From the NCBI GenBank assembly GCA_903867305.1, contig CAIPQU010000039.1, positions 1 to 50,169 on the forward strand: a DNA stretch of 50,169 nucleotides. The letters run 5' to 3'. Made by a program: the position numbers and the translations under genes. Under the pieces are notes generated by a model. That model saw nothing but the letters and a program-made list of their open reading frames with translations. It was not told the DNA's origin and ran no database searches. Origin of the DNA: an uncultured beta proteobacterium (GTDB taxonomy: Bacteria > Pseudomonadota > Gammaproteobacteria > Burkholderiales > Burkholderiaceae). Of this stretch, positions 18,222 through 27,625 are shown one piece after another; position 1 is the first letter of the stretch, and each line of letters starts with the position of its first letter.

Positions 18222-19321
18222 AGATCTATATCGTTGGAGGCTTCCTTCGCGATCAGATGTTGGGCATCCCTGCACAAGATAAAGATTATGTTGTTGTGGG
18301 GTCAAGTCCTGAAGAAATGTTAGCCAAAGGATTTCAGCCGATTGGACAAGATTTTCCGGTTTTTTTACATCCTCAAACTAAAGAAGAGTATGCCCTTGCA
18401 AGGACTGAACGAAAGTCAGGACAAGGATATAAAGGATTTACATTCTTTGCTCATCCGGAAGTCACACTAGACCAAGATTTATTTCGACGAGATTTTACGA
18501 TTAACGCAATGGCTCAAGAAATTAATCTAGAAGGTCAGATTGTTGGTCCAATCATTGACCCCTATGGCGGACAACAAGACATCGTCAATAAAACACTGAA
18601 ACATGTCAGTCCAGCTTTTCAGGAAGATCCCTTGAGAATATTGCGTTTGGCTAGGTTCATGGCAAAACTTGGCGATTTTCATATTGATCTTAGCACCCTT
18701 CGATTAGTCAAACAAATGGTAAGCGATGGAGAGTTAAAGTATTTAGTGGCTGAGCGAGTATGGCAAGAGTTCAGTAAAGGGCTTTCAGAGAAACAACCTT
18801 CACGCATGTTGGAGTTTTTACGAGAAACCAATGCATCAGACACCATCTTGCCAATCGGATTATCTCAGCTTGAAATTTTTAAAAAAACACAACAATTGAT
18901 TGACCTAGGAGCGCATCATGGTCAAGATATATCGATCCAGCTCGCCTATTTTCTGAGTCAAATTGGTGTGGCTGAATTGGACCAATGGGTTCAACAGTGG
19001 AAAATTCCGAATGAGTTGCAACAGTTTTCTAAAATATTGAATCGTTTCCTGAAATCTCATCCACAGGCCTTAGAAGAAGCTAAATTAACTTTACAATTTT
19101 TTGATCAGGTAGACGCTTGGAGAAAGCCTGCACGATTGGAAAAGGTGATGCAGGCATGTCAATTGCTTGGAATCGATACCTCTTCTTGGTTGAAGAGATT
19201 ACAAGCCGCTATATCCGTAGATTCTGGCGCTATCGCAAAAACGATACCAAACCAAGAAGGCACGAAGATTCAAGCTGCGGTTGCTAACGCTAGGCTCCAA
19301 GCCATCGTTGCTTGTCTGTAA
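18218..19321 (+). CDS. cca: CCA tRNA nucleotidyltransferase (GTG start)
   Basis: Cca adds or repairs the 3'-CCA of tRNAs. The 367-aa product starts with a GTG overlapping the previous stop (GTGA). It has IVGGFLRDQMLG, the DKDYVVVG metal-binding strand, the RRDFTINAMA motif and an ARFMAKLGDFHI neck segment. The C-terminal region lacks an obvious HD phosphohydrolase motif and is shorter than the 410-residue E. coli enzyme, so the extra phosphatase activities may be missing. Its last 32 nt overlap the convergent MidA-like gene. Confidence 0.9.
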   Translation: MKIYIVGGFLRDQMLGIPAQDKDYVVVGSSPEEMLAKGFQPIGQDFPVFLHPQTKEEYALARTERKSGQGYKGFTFFAHPEVTLDQDLFRRDFTINAMAQEINLEGQIVGPIIDPYGGQQDIVNKTLKHVSPAFQEDPLRILRLARFMAKLGDFHIDLSTLRLVKQMVSDGELKYLVAERVWQEFSKGLSEKQPSRMLEFLRETNASDTILPIGLSQLEIFKKTQQLIDLGAHHGQDISIQLAYFLSQIGVAELDQWVQQWKIPNELQQFSKILNRFLKSHPQALEEAKLTLQFFDQVDAWRKPARLEKVMQACQLLGIDTSSWLKRLQAAISVDSGAIAKTIPNQEGTKIQAAVANARLQAIVACL

Positions 19322-20519
19322 ATCCAGGTAGTTGGGCACTGAGATCTTCAAAGGCAATATCGCCGGGAATATTACGTGACCAAGCAATCGTTTTGAAAAG
19401 CTCACCCATTTCTGCTTCTGAAATCAATTTCTGAAAAGCACTCGCTGCAATCGCAAACTCTTTTGCATTACTTGGGTCAACGGATTCCAAAAATAAATCA
19501 CCGATACCCGCATGAAGTAAATAGGCGCCTTGACTTTGATAATTCATCAGACTCATCCCACATTGCAAGGCAGTTCGATGAAGGGATGACCACTCGACAT
19601 GAGAAGTCAGGTCACAAAGTCCAGGTAGATAAAACATGTCAGGTATTGCATGATGACGATGATGAGCCATCAGCGTTCCTTGACGACGTTGTGGATGATA
19701 GTATTCCTTATCTGGGAATCCGTAATCAAAAGTTAAAAATAATCCTTGATGGATCTCGCTCGCCAGTGTGCGTAACCATGCGTTGGATCGCGTATGGATT
19801 TCAGTCACGTATCCTTCAGAATATTCGTCTTTACACTCAACCAGACGTTGGGGTAAATTTTCAGTGGGTACGGACTCACCTAAGGCCCATTGCCAACGAT
19901 CAGAATAAGACGGAGAGCTAGCTTTCGGATTGCTGCATACACACCAGTAATACCACTCGTTTTGATGTTTAATAATGACATCAACTGGAATGGCATCTAA
20001 AACCTCATTCGCTAGAATTACCCCATCAAATTGATGAGGAATCTCTGTAATCCATTCAATGCTTGTCGGTAGCTGGAATTCTTGTATAAAACCTTCTAGT
20101 CGATTTTTTTGGCGGTCGATTAATTCGGGCGAAACCTCCAAAATCAGGTATTTTTGGGGAAGTTGATTGATTTGATGAAGATACATCAAAATATCTTGGC
20201 AAAGTTTGCCCGAGCCTGCTCCAAACTCTAGCATTACGCTTGGTTGGTTTTTCTCTGAAAAATATTGAAGGATAGGGCTAATCGTTTTTGCAACGGTAGC
20301 GCCAAATAAGGGGCTAATTTCAGGTGCTGTAATAAAATCACCTTGTGCACCAAATTTAAACGATCCGGCAGTATAGTAACCATAATTTGGCGAATATAAA
20401 ACCAAATCCATAAAGTGAGAAAAATGTAGCTTTCCACCATGTTTTTGGATCTCTTCATCAATTAGGTTAGATAATAGTTCGCAATGTGTCAAAGCTTCAC
20501 TACTAGTTAATATGTCCAT
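19290..20519 (-). CDS. MidA/NDUFAF7-family SAM-dependent methyltransferase
   Basis: The 409-aa product matches the DUF185/MidA family: the N-terminal ISFxxFMDLVLY-type segment (here HFSHFMDLVLYSPNYGYY), GDFITAPEISPLFG, the SAM-binding MLEFGAGSGKL, and an ILANEVLDAIPVD strand. The mitochondrial relative NDUFAF7 methylates a complex I subunit. The bacterial substrate is not established. It is convergent with cca, which separates it from the NDUFA9-like gene. Start codons of this gene and the SDR on the other strand are 20 nt apart. Confidence 0.85.
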   Translation of the reverse strand: MDILTSSEALTHCELLSNLIDEEIQKHGGKLHFSHFMDLVLYSPNYGYYTAGSFKFGAQGDFITAPEISPLFGATVAKTISPILQYFSEKNQPSVMLEFGAGSGKLCQDILMYLHQINQLPQKYLILEVSPELIDRQKNRLEGFIQEFQLPTSIEWITEIPHQFDGVILANEVLDAIPVDVIIKHQNEWYYWCVCSNPKASSPSYSDRWQWALGESVPTENLPQRLVECKDEYSEGYVTEIHTRSNAWLRTLASEIHQGLFLTFDYGFPDKEYYHPQRRQGTLMAHHRHHAIPDMFYLPGLCDLTSHVEWSSLHRTALQCGMSLMNYQSQGAYLLHAGIGDLFLESVDPSNAKEFAIAASAFQKLISEAEMGELFKTIAWSRNIPGDIAFEDLSAQLPGFTDKQRWLGA

Positions 20520-20538
20520 GAATGTTAAATAAATCCTA

Positions 20539-21315
20539 ATGAATCAATCGCAAAAAATTGTTTTAATTACCGGTGCAGCAAAACGCATTGGCCAGACGGT
20601 TGCTCTAGAAATGGCCAAGGCAGGTTGGGATATCGCCATCCACTATGGTAAATCAAAGCTGGAGGCTCTGGAAACCATTTCTCAAATCAAAGCCCTTGGA
20701 CGGCAAGCAATTGCTTTGCAGGCAGACTTAGAAAAAGAAGCCGATGTTGAACAACTTATTCCACAATGCATAGACCAACTTGGTCTCCCTCATTGTATTG
20801 TGAATAATGCTTCTCTTTTTGAATATGACAATCCTTCTACAGTGGATTATCAACAGATTGTTAAAAATTGCTCAGTGAACCTTGCAGCTCCTCTTGTTTT
20901 GAGTAAGGCGTATTTCGAAAAGTTAAGCGGTACTCCTCTTCAAAAAGGGCTGATTATTCATATTCTCGATCAAAAACTGAGTAATCTCAACCCTGATTAT
21001 TTTTCTTACACTCTCTCAAAGAGTGCCCTTGATGCAGCCGTTAAAATGCAAGCAATGTATTTTGCACCTCGATTAAGGGTCATGGGTATTGCACCAGGAA
21101 TTACGTTAACCTCTGGAGATCAAAGTTCAGTGGGGTTTTCGCAGGCTCATCAAGAGGTTTTACTCGGACAATCATCCACTCCTAAGGACATTGCTCAAGC
21201 CGTATTGTTTTTAAATCAAGCGCAAGCAATGACGGGGGATGTTATTTATGTAGATGGCGGACAACATTTACAATCTTCAGCACGTGATGTGATGTTTTTA
21301 ACAAAGACTAAATAA
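20539..21315 (+). CDS. SDR-family oxidoreductase, FolM-like pteridine reductase
   Basis: The 258-aa classical short-chain dehydrogenase has an N-terminal LITGAAKRIGQTVA Rossmann motif, the VNNASLF strand, the YTLSKSAL catalytic YxxxK and a C-terminal GDVIYVDGGQHL. The basic AAKRIG motif, with Arg after Lys, is typical of NADPH-using pteridine reductases such as FolM/PTR1. The next gene is folB, so a role in dihydrofolate or tetrahydromonapterin reduction is likely but inferred. Confidence 0.8.
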   Translation: MNQSQKIVLITGAAKRIGQTVALEMAKAGWDIAIHYGKSKLEALETISQIKALGRQAIALQADLEKEADVEQLIPQCIDQLGLPHCIVNNASLFEYDNPSTVDYQQIVKNCSVNLAAPLVLSKAYFEKLSGTPLQKGLIIHILDQKLSNLNPDYFSYTLSKSALDAAVKMQAMYFAPRLRVMGIAPGITLTSGDQSSVGFSQAHQEVLLGQSSTPKDIAQAVLFLNQAQAMTGDVIYVDGGQHLQSSARDVMFLTKTK

Positions 21316-21321
21316 GGAAAT

Positions 21322-21717
21322 ATGGATAATTCCCAAAGCATTTCAGAGTTGAGTAACTGCAGACGTTTGTTTTTGAGGAATTACGATATCTTAATTAATA
21401 TCGGCGTACATGATTTTGAAAAAAAAGCTGAGCAACACGTGATTATCAATATCGACATATATGTGCCTCTTATTCACAATAGTCCTAAAGAAGACCAGCT
21501 CAATGAAGTGGTTGATTATGATTTTATGCGAAAGACCATTAAAGAAATTGTGAGCCACGGCCATATTCATTTACAAGAAACTTTATGTGATGAGATTATG
21601 GAAAAAATGTTAGCTCATCCGCAAGTCATTGCTGCGAGAGTCTCTACAGAAAAGCCTGATGTTTATCCCGACTGTGACGGTGTAGGAGTAGAACTCTTTC
21701 GAAAGAAAGTGATTTAA
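21322..21717 (+). CDS. folB: Dihydroneopterin aldolase
   Basis: FolB cleaves dihydroneopterin to hydroxymethyl-dihydropterin in folate synthesis. The 131-aa product has the family pattern: an N-terminal [20 protein letters not shown] strand with the conserved Glu, a [15 protein letters not shown] segment, the [11 protein letters not shown] catalytic region and a [12 protein letters not shown] segment. It follows the FolM-like SDR by 6 nt behind an AAGGAA site and precedes ttcA by 4 nt. Confidence 0.88.
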   Translation: MDNSQSISELSNCRRLFLRNYDILINIGVHDFEKKAEQHVIINIDIYVPLIHNSPKEDQLNEVVDYDFMRKTIKEIVSHGHIHLQETLCDEIMEKMLAHPQVIAARVSTEKPDVYPDCDGVGVELFRKKVI

Positions 21718-21721
21718 TTAT

Positions 21722-22630
21722 ATGAACCGAATTGTCGACCCCAGAAAAGCCGTATTTGAGGAAAACAAGCTTGTGAAAAAGCTCTGCCGACTCATGGGTC
21801 AAGCGATCAGTGATTTTAAGATGATTGAAGAGGGCGATAAAGTCATGGTTTGCGTATCTGGCGGTAAAGACAGTTACGCCATGCTCGATATTTTGTTGAA
21901 ATTACGTGATCGTGCGCCGATACACTTTGATTTGGTGGCGGTGAATTTAGATCAAAAACAGCCAGGCTTTCCAGAGGATGTTTTACCGAACTATTTAAGG
22001 CATTTACAAGTACCTTTTCATATTGAAGAGCAAGATACTTACAGTATTGTGAAACGAGTCATTCCCGAGGGAAAAACCACTTGTGGGCTTTGTTCACGTT
22101 TAAGAAGAGGGATACTTTACCGAGTGGCGGATGAGTTAGGTGCGACGAAGATTGCTCTAGGTCACCATCGTGAAGATATTTTAGAAACTTTGTTACTCAA
22201 TATGTTTTATGGTGGACAACTGAAGTCCATGCCACCCAAATTGCAATCAGATGATGGGAAACATATTGTGATTCGGCCTTTAGCTTATGTTCCAGAGAAA
22301 TATTTGGAGCGTTACGCCAAAGATCAAGAGTTTCCAATTATTCCTTGCAACCTTTGTGGAAGCCAGCCCAATTTACAAAGAAATGCGATGAAAGATCTTT
22401 TGAAGCAATGGGAAAAACAATATCCTGGAAGGGTCGAAAGTATATTTAAGTCTCTTACGCATGTTGTGCCATCCCACTTATTGGATGCCAACCTTTTTGA
22501 TTTTAAGGGCTTACATAAAGATACCCCCATGAACTCAGGGCCTCGAGACATGGCGATTGATGAAGGCTTTAATGATGCTTGTGCAACTGAAACATCCTTC
22601 ATACCCTTGCATCCATTTTCTACGACTTAA
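21722..22630 (+). CDS. ttcA: tRNA 2-thiocytidine(32) synthetase TtcA
   Basis: TtcA thiolates cytidine 32 of some tRNAs using an iron-sulfur cluster and ATP. The 302-aa product has the PP-loop [12 protein letters not shown] (residues 44-55), the Cys pair CGLC (Cys121, Cys124) that binds the cluster, [19 protein letters not shown], and a further CNLCG. Length and motifs are complete. It ends the SDR-folB-ttcA operon, an order known from Burkholderiales. Confidence 0.94.
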   Translation: MNRIVDPRKAVFEENKLVKKLCRLMGQAISDFKMIEEGDKVMVCVSGGKDSYAMLDILLKLRDRAPIHFDLVAVNLDQKQPGFPEDVLPNYLRHLQVPFHIEEQDTYSIVKRVIPEGKTTCGLCSRLRRGILYRVADELGATKIALGHHREDILETLLLNMFYGGQLKSMPPKLQSDDGKHIVIRPLAYVPEKYLERYAKDQEFPIIPCNLCGSQPNLQRNAMKDLLKQWEKQYPGRVESIFKSLTHVVPSHLLDANLFDFKGLHKDTPMNSGPRDMAIDEGFNDACATETSFIPLHPFSTT

Positions 22631-22649
22631 TCTCTAGAATCAAAACACT

Positions 22650-22655
22650 TATACT
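22650..22655 (+). promoter_or_regulatory. Candidate -10 element for leaderless glmU
   Basis: TATACT matches the -10 consensus at five of six positions and ends 6 nt before the glmU ATG at 22662. No Shine-Dalgarno lies between. The best -35 at 17 nt spacing is TTAATC (22627-22632), weak. Confidence 0.45.
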
Positions 22656-22661
22656 TATTCA

Positions 22662-24035
22662 ATGAACATCGTTATATTAGCCGCTGGACAGGGAAAGAGA
22701 ATGAACTCAATTCTTCCTAAAGTCCTCCATCCCTTAGCTGGTAAGCCAATGTTAGGTCATGTATTGGATACCGTCATGACGATGGGGCATGAATTAAAGC
22801 CTTGCTTAGTTTTAGGCCACGGACAGTCACAGGTTGAAGAATTTCTTGAAAAAAAACAATATCCAACGTCGATTGCAATTCAAGAGGAGCAAAAAGGAAC
22901 TGGCCACGCTGTTTTACAGGCAATGCCTTATGTAAGCGATGACGAAACGACTCTAATCTTGTATGGGGATGTACCTTTAATACAAGTGCAGACTTTACAG
23001 TCCCTACTTCGACTTGCTCAAGATGGCGCTTTTGTAATATTGACCCAAGAGCTTGAAGATCCGACTGGTTATGGTCGTATCCTCAGAAACCTAGAATCAG
23101 AAGTGATTGGAATTGTTGAAGAAAAAGATGCTAGTCCTGAGGTCAAGCAGATTCGGGAGATCAATACCGGTATCATTGCCTGTTCGACTCAAGACCTGAA
23201 AAAATGGTTAAATCAGCTCGAGCCAAATAATGCCCAAGGTGAATATTATTTAACCGATATTGTGGGCCTTGCTGCAAAGCAAGGAGTGCCTATTCGAACA
23301 ATTCATCCGCAGTTTGGATTTGAGGTTGAAGGGGTTAATAGTCGAGGACAATTAGCCCAACTTGAGCGAGTTTGGCAAGGGCATCTTACCAAACAGCTTT
23401 TAATCCAAGGGGTAACTCTGCTTGATCCAGCAAGAATCGATATACGCGGTAATTTTACCTGCGCCAATGATGTCATGATTGATGTGGGATGCATCTTTGA
23501 AGGAGATGTTGAAATCGCTTCTGGGGTCACCATTGGACCATACTGTGTTATCAAGGATTCAAAGATTGGAGCGCAAACTCAAATAAAAGCCTTCTCACAT
23601 CTCGAAGGAGCCGTTATTGAAGAAATGGCCATTATTGGGCCCTATGCCAGAATCCGCCCAGGTACCAATATTGGTAAACAAGCTCATGTAGGCAATTTTG
23701 TCGAAGTCAAAAACAGTAATATTGGCCAAGGAAGCAAAGCAAATCATTTATCGTATGTGGGCGATGCTGATGTTGGTGAACAGGTCAATATTGGAGCCGG
23801 AACGATCACCTGTAATTATGATGGCGTGAATAAACATCGCACGACCATTGAAGATCATGTATTCATTGGCTCAGATACACAATTAGTGGCACCAGTAACC
23901 GTTGGTAAAGGAGCAACCATCGGCGCTGGAACAACCTTAACAAAGGATGCCCCAGCTGGAAAACTAACGATCAGTCGAGCTAAGCAATTGAGCGTGGATT
24001 GGAAGCGCCCTCTTAAAAGTACACCAAAAGACTAA
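22662..24035 (+). CDS. glmU: Bifunctional UDP-GlcNAc pyrophosphorylase / glucosamine-1-P acetyltransferase
   Basis: GlmU acetylates GlcN-1-P and uridylylates the product, giving UDP-GlcNAc for peptidoglycan and lipopolysaccharide. The 457-aa product has the N-terminal uridylyltransferase domain (LAAGQGKRM, residues 6-14; PKVLHPLAGKPML; LYGDVPL) and, from about residue 250, a left-handed beta-helix of hexapeptide repeats with the acetyltransferase site (NFVEVKNSNIG, NIGAGTITCNYDG). glmS follows after 18 nt, so both dedicated steps are together. A -10-like TATACT lies 6 nt before the ATG. Confidence 0.96.
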   Translation: MNIVILAAGQGKRMNSILPKVLHPLAGKPMLGHVLDTVMTMGHELKPCLVLGHGQSQVEEFLEKKQYPTSIAIQEEQKGTGHAVLQAMPYVSDDETTLILYGDVPLIQVQTLQSLLRLAQDGAFVILTQELEDPTGYGRILRNLESEVIGIVEEKDASPEVKQIREINTGIIACSTQDLKKWLNQLEPNNAQGEYYLTDIVGLAAKQGVPIRTIHPQFGFEVEGVNSRGQLAQLERVWQGHLTKQLLIQGVTLLDPARIDIRGNFTCANDVMIDVGCIFEGDVEIASGVTIGPYCVIKDSKIGAQTQIKAFSHLEGAVIEEMAIIGPYARIRPGTNIGKQAHVGNFVEVKNSNIGQGSKANHLSYVGDADVGEQVNIGAGTITCNYDGVNKHRTTIEDHVFIGSDTQLVAPVTVGKGATIGAGTTLTKDAPAGKLTISRAKQLSVDWKRPLKSTPKD

Positions 24036-24053
24036 TCAGAAAGAAATCAATCT

Positions 24054-25877
24054 ATGTGTGGCATCGTTGGGGCAGTCTCTAATCAGAATATTGTTGATAT
24101 CTTGGTCGAAGGTCTTCAGCGACTCGAATATCGAGGTTATGACTCTTGCGGATTAGCAGTGGTTGGATCGACTGAAGGATTACAGCGAAGCAGAACGACG
24201 GCAAGGGTTCAAGAGCTTCTCCAAAACACTCTGCAATATAGCGGTTTGAGGGGGATTGCTCATACACGCTGGGCGACCCATGGCAAACCAAATACTGATA
24301 ATGCTCACCCACACTTTTCAGGTAACTTAATCGGTGTTGTGCATAACGGGATTATTGAAAATTTTGAGACATTACGCACTGAATTACAGCAAAAGGGTTA
24401 TGTTTTTACTTCACAAACAGATACTGAAGTAATCGCTCACTTAATTTATGATGTATACTCTAAAATGAAGTCTCGTGATTTGACAGAGGCTGTTCGGGGG
24501 GTTCTACCCAAGCTCCACGGCGCCTATGCCATCGCCGTCTTAGCGAGTGATTCACCTGATTTACTGGTGGGGGCAAGAGTCGGATCACCCTTAGTTGTTG
24601 CTTATGGTGACCAGCAAAATTTTCTCGCTTCTGATGCACTAGCTGTCGCCAACCACGCTAAAAAAATGACCTACCTTGAAGAGGGTGATATTGTTCGCCT
24701 CACAAAAGATCAAGTGGATATTTTTAATTTGGCAGGACAAATCGTACATCGTCCAATCAAGGATGTCCCAGAATTGGCAGCTTCTGTTGAGCTGGGGCCA
24801 TACCAGCATTTTATGCAAAAAGAAATTTTTGAGCAGCCTTTCGCTTTGGCAAATACTGTCGGGGATATTGAAACCATAACCCCAGCAATTTTTGGCGCTA
24901 ATACCCAAGATTGGTTAGATATTAAAGATGTCTTGATATTAGCTTGTGGGACTAGTTATTACTCAGCATGCGTGGCAAAGTATTGGATTGAAGCATTAGC
25001 TGGAATTAGAACGCAAGTAGAAATTGCGAGTGAATATCGGTACCGAACATCAGTACCTAATCCAAATGCTTTAGTGGTGGTTGTCTCTCAATCCGGGGAG
25101 ACGGCAGATACTTTAGCCGCTTTGCGTCATGCTCAATCTTTAGGGCATACCAAAACACTAGCCATTTGTAATGTAGCAACAAGTGCAATGATGCGAGAAA
25201 CTATTTGGAAGTTTCAGACAAAAGCCGGCACAGAAATTGGCGTAGCCTCTACAAAAGCATTTACTACACAGTTAGTTGGGCTTTATTTCTTGGCACTTAC
25301 TTTAGCTAAAAAAGAAAACAAGCTCAATACAAAGCAAGAAAAGACCGAGATCGAACACTTAAGACATCTTCCATCTGCTTTAAATGCTGTCTTAGCTCTC
25401 GAGCCTCAAATCATTGCTTGGAGTGAGCAGTTTGCTAAATTTAAAAATGCTATTTTCTTAGGCCGTGGAATGCATTACCCGATTGCCTTAGAGGGCGCCC
25501 TTAAATTAAAAGAAATTTCTTATATTCATGCAGAAGCCTACCCTGCTGGAGAATTGAAGCATGGACCACTTGCCCTGATTGATAAAGATATGCCAGTAGT
25601 CACAGTTGCACCGAATGATGAGTTACTCGAAAAACTCAAATCTAATATGCAAGAAGTACAAGCGAGAAGTGGACAACTTTATGTATTTGCTGATGTGGAT
25701 GCCAATATACAAACAAGTGAAGGAATACACGTGATTCGCTTACCAGAAAATTATGGAAACTTATCCCCGCTTCTTCATGTAGTGCCTTTGCAATTATTGG
25801 CTTATCACACTGCTCTGAGGTTAGGAACCGATGTGGATAAACCAAGAAATCTTGCAAAAAGTGTTACGGTTGAATAA
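24054..25877 (+). CDS. glmS: Glutamine--fructose-6-phosphate aminotransferase
   Basis: GlmS makes glucosamine-6-phosphate from fructose-6-P and glutamine, the entry step of amino-sugar synthesis. The 607-aa product begins MCGIVGAVS with the nucleophilic Cys2. It has the glutaminase motifs [13 protein letters not shown] and HTRWATHG, two SIS domains ([30 protein letters not shown]) and the C-terminal [13 protein letters not shown]. The start is the Cys2-preceding ATG. It is coupled to glmU. I see no glmS ribozyme or sRNA site upstream. Confidence 0.96.
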   Translation: MCGIVGAVSNQNIVDILVEGLQRLEYRGYDSCGLAVVGSTEGLQRSRTTARVQELLQNTLQYSGLRGIAHTRWATHGKPNTDNAHPHFSGNLIGVVHNGIIENFETLRTELQQKGYVFTSQTDTEVIAHLIYDVYSKMKSRDLTEAVRGVLPKLHGAYAIAVLASDSPDLLVGARVGSPLVVAYGDQQNFLASDALAVANHAKKMTYLEEGDIVRLTKDQVDIFNLAGQIVHRPIKDVPELAASVELGPYQHFMQKEIFEQPFALANTVGDIETITPAIFGANTQDWLDIKDVLILACGTSYYSACVAKYWIEALAGIRTQVEIASEYRYRTSVPNPNALVVVVSQSGETADTLAALRHAQSLGHTKTLAICNVATSAMMRETIWKFQTKAGTEIGVASTKAFTTQLVGLYFLALTLAKKENKLNTKQEKTEIEHLRHLPSALNAVLALEPQIIAWSEQFAKFKNAIFLGRGMHYPIALEGALKLKEISYIHAEAYPAGELKHGPLALIDKDMPVVTVAPNDELLEKLKSNMQEVQARSGQLYVFADVDANIQTSEGIHVIRLPENYGNLSPLLHVVPLQLLAYHTALRLGTDVDKPRNLAKSVTVE

Positions 25878-26316
25878 CTTTCTAAAAACGAATTTAGTGT
25901 GGTTATAAGATTCCGCATCGCTGTAAAATCATCTTTTGAATTGTTACTAATCAACTAAAACCCTGGAACAAACGGCCTATAGCAGAAATGATTAGATGTT
26001 GATGATCTTTTAATGAACAAACTTGTTTTTAAAAGAGAACATGGAACTGTCGGCATACTTGGAGTCTCTAAGACAAATTTACTACCCTTCATAGTAAATT
26101 ATGGTGGCAAATCTTGAGGAAGCTTGACTTGTTTATTAGTAGCGATTCAAAGTTCCTATTAACAATAACCAAACTATCATCATGCAATAATAAGATAAGA
26201 ATATTCTCTTTAGTCGCGGTGCTAAACTGACATCAGTTCATTCCCTAAAATGAGGATCGGAAACTTAACTTTTAATTCAACTCACATTTTGTTGTAAAAC
26301 GAAATAAATTTCTAAA
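25878..26316. other. Non-coding stretch after glmS
   Basis: These 439 nt hold no recognisable gene, tRNA or terminator. A 34-codon ORF (26013-26117, plus strand; product MNKLVFKREHG...NYGGKS) and the hairpin at 26076-26100 are the only structures I can point to. The stretch could be decayed sequence or carry a small RNA. Confidence 0.4.
26076..26100. repeat. Perfect 9-bp inverted repeat
   Basis: AATTTACTA (26076-26084) and TAGTAAATT (26092-26100) are perfect complements with a 7-nt loop. It is not followed by a T tract. It overlaps a 34-codon ORF of doubtful reality. Purpose unknown. Confidence 0.4.
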
Positions 26317-26448
26317 ATGATCCTCCCTACTCTTGTATTCGCATTGCTATGTCTTGTTATATTTTTAATATTCAAACTTAATAAAACGATTAAAGAACTT
26401 AAAATGTCTATCAAAGATTTAAAAGAGATGATAAACAAAAATCATTAG
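26317..26448 (+). CDS. Small single-pass membrane protein (43 aa), hypothetical
   Basis: A 44-codon frame encodes a hydrophobic N-terminal segment (residues 2-19, LPTLVFALLCLVIFLIF) followed by a Lys-rich amphipathic helix with heptad-like spacing (KTIKELKMSIKDLKEMI). This is the layout of many small bacterial inner-membrane proteins, which supports a real gene, but no ribosome-binding site is evident and I recognise no family. A second small membrane ORF follows 23 nt later. Confidence 0.4.
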   Translation: MILPTLVFALLCLVIFLIFKLNKTIKELKMSIKDLKEMINKNH

Positions 26449-26471
26449 ATAGTGGATGAATACGAAAGGGT

Positions 26472-26669
26472 ATGAATGTAATGACAGGTCAAAAATTAGA
26501 ACTCATTCTTGAATTTACGGTGATATTACTTGCACCGATTGTGTACCACTTTTATTTGTGGAAATACAAAAAAATAGAAATACAAAAGTTGATAAAGAAC
26601 ATTAAAGTGTATGTATTGCTTTATGGACTTATTGCAATAACTTATTTATTTCTGATATTCAAGGGATAA
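26472..26669 (+). CDS. Small two-pass membrane protein (65 aa), hypothetical
   Basis: The product has two hydrophobic segments (about residues 11-27 and 47-63) separated by a Lys-rich stretch (WKYKKIEIQKLIKNIK), predicting a hairpin in the inner membrane with both ends outside the cytosol. The second ATG, at 26481, is better spaced from the AAAGGG at 26465-26470 and may be the true start. I recognise no family. Base composition is more A+T-rich than in the flanking genes. Confidence 0.45.
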   Translation: MNVMTGQKLELILEFTVILLAPIVYHFYLWKYKKIEIQKLIKNIKVYVLLYGLIAITYLFLIFKG

Positions 26670-26710
26670 CTATTCGGAACATAAATTTTTTTGTATCACT
26701 TAAAGTCGAG

Positions 26711-27622
26711 TTAAAACAGATCGACAATCATAGTATCTTTTTTGCGGATCACCCCAGCCTTCTCTAAGGATTGAATGGTTTGAGACATTAGCTCTTCAGA
26801 GCTAATAGAAAGATGTTTGGCAGCCTTGGTAATGATTAAGGTATTTTCAAACCATATTAAAGCTTGTTCGAGTGTTATTTGATGCTCGTACATCAACATA
26901 AATTTAAATAAGACTTGTGCAACGTTTTGTGAGTTCCGATGAGGGTTGGCCTCAAAATAATCTAAACGAGAAAAAGCATTTTTAAGAGATGTTTGAACAT
27001 CCATGAAAGGTTTACCATGCCCTGGGAAAACAATTTTAGGGCTCAATTGTTTAATCAGTTCCAGACTTGAGCGTTGTTCCTGAAAACCGAATGGGTCAGT
27101 AATTCCAGAAAAAAGAGCACCAAAGCCCTTTTCCCATAAAACATCTGCAGAAATTAACAGCTTCAAACCTGGCTCAAATAGCAAAATAGATTTGGCGTGA
27201 TGCCCAGGAGTGGCATGAATTTCGAAATGATAGTTACCGATATTGATCGATTGTCCAGGAAAGAGAGATTGTTGAGCTTTAAAAACTGGGCAGGGTTGCC
27301 CAAGTTCTTCAAATCCTAATTCATCTTGTTTCCAATGGTTGACAGGCAAAAACTCTGCTTCTGGAACAAAACAGGTTAAGGAAAATTGTTGTTGAAGAGC
27401 CGAGTTGCCTCCACAATGATCGGAATGAAGATGTGTATTCAACAGGTTTCGAGTTTTTAATGAAGGATGTTGCTCTAAATACGACTTGAGAAGCAAAACA
27501 GTTTGTTCAGCGTGCGAGCAAAAACCGCTATCAACAATATCAATATGATGTTCATCATGAAAATACATCTGGTTGGCTGATAACCAACCGCGTTCTATAA
27601 AATGAATATCTGATGGGAACAA
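26711..27622 (-). CDS. Metallo-beta-lactamase-fold hydrolase
   Basis: The 303-aa product has the metal-binding motif THLHSDHCGG (HxHxDH), a downstream His in ATPGHHAKS, the metal-bridging Asp in LISADVLWEKG and a late GHGKPF. The C-terminal ~80 residues are helical, as in the MBL group with a winged-helix tail (LACTB2 or glyoxalase-like). Substrate unknown. It starts 3 nt after the carbonic anhydrase gene and is the last of a three-gene minus-strand operon. Confidence 0.85.
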   Translation of the reverse strand: MFPSDIHFIERGWLSANQMYFHDEHHIDIVDSGFCSHAEQTVLLLKSYLEQHPSLKTRNLLNTHLHSDHCGGNSALQQQFSLTCFVPEAEFLPVNHWKQDELGFEELGQPCPVFKAQQSLFPGQSINIGNYHFEIHATPGHHAKSILLFEPGLKLLISADVLWEKGFGALFSGITDPFGFQEQRSSLELIKQLSPKIVFPGHGKPFMDVQTSLKNAFSRLDYFEANPHRNSQNVAQVLFKFMLMYEHQITLEQALIWFENTLIITKAAKHLSISSEELMSQTIQSLEKAGVIRKKDTMIVDLF

Positions 27623-27625
27623 GGC

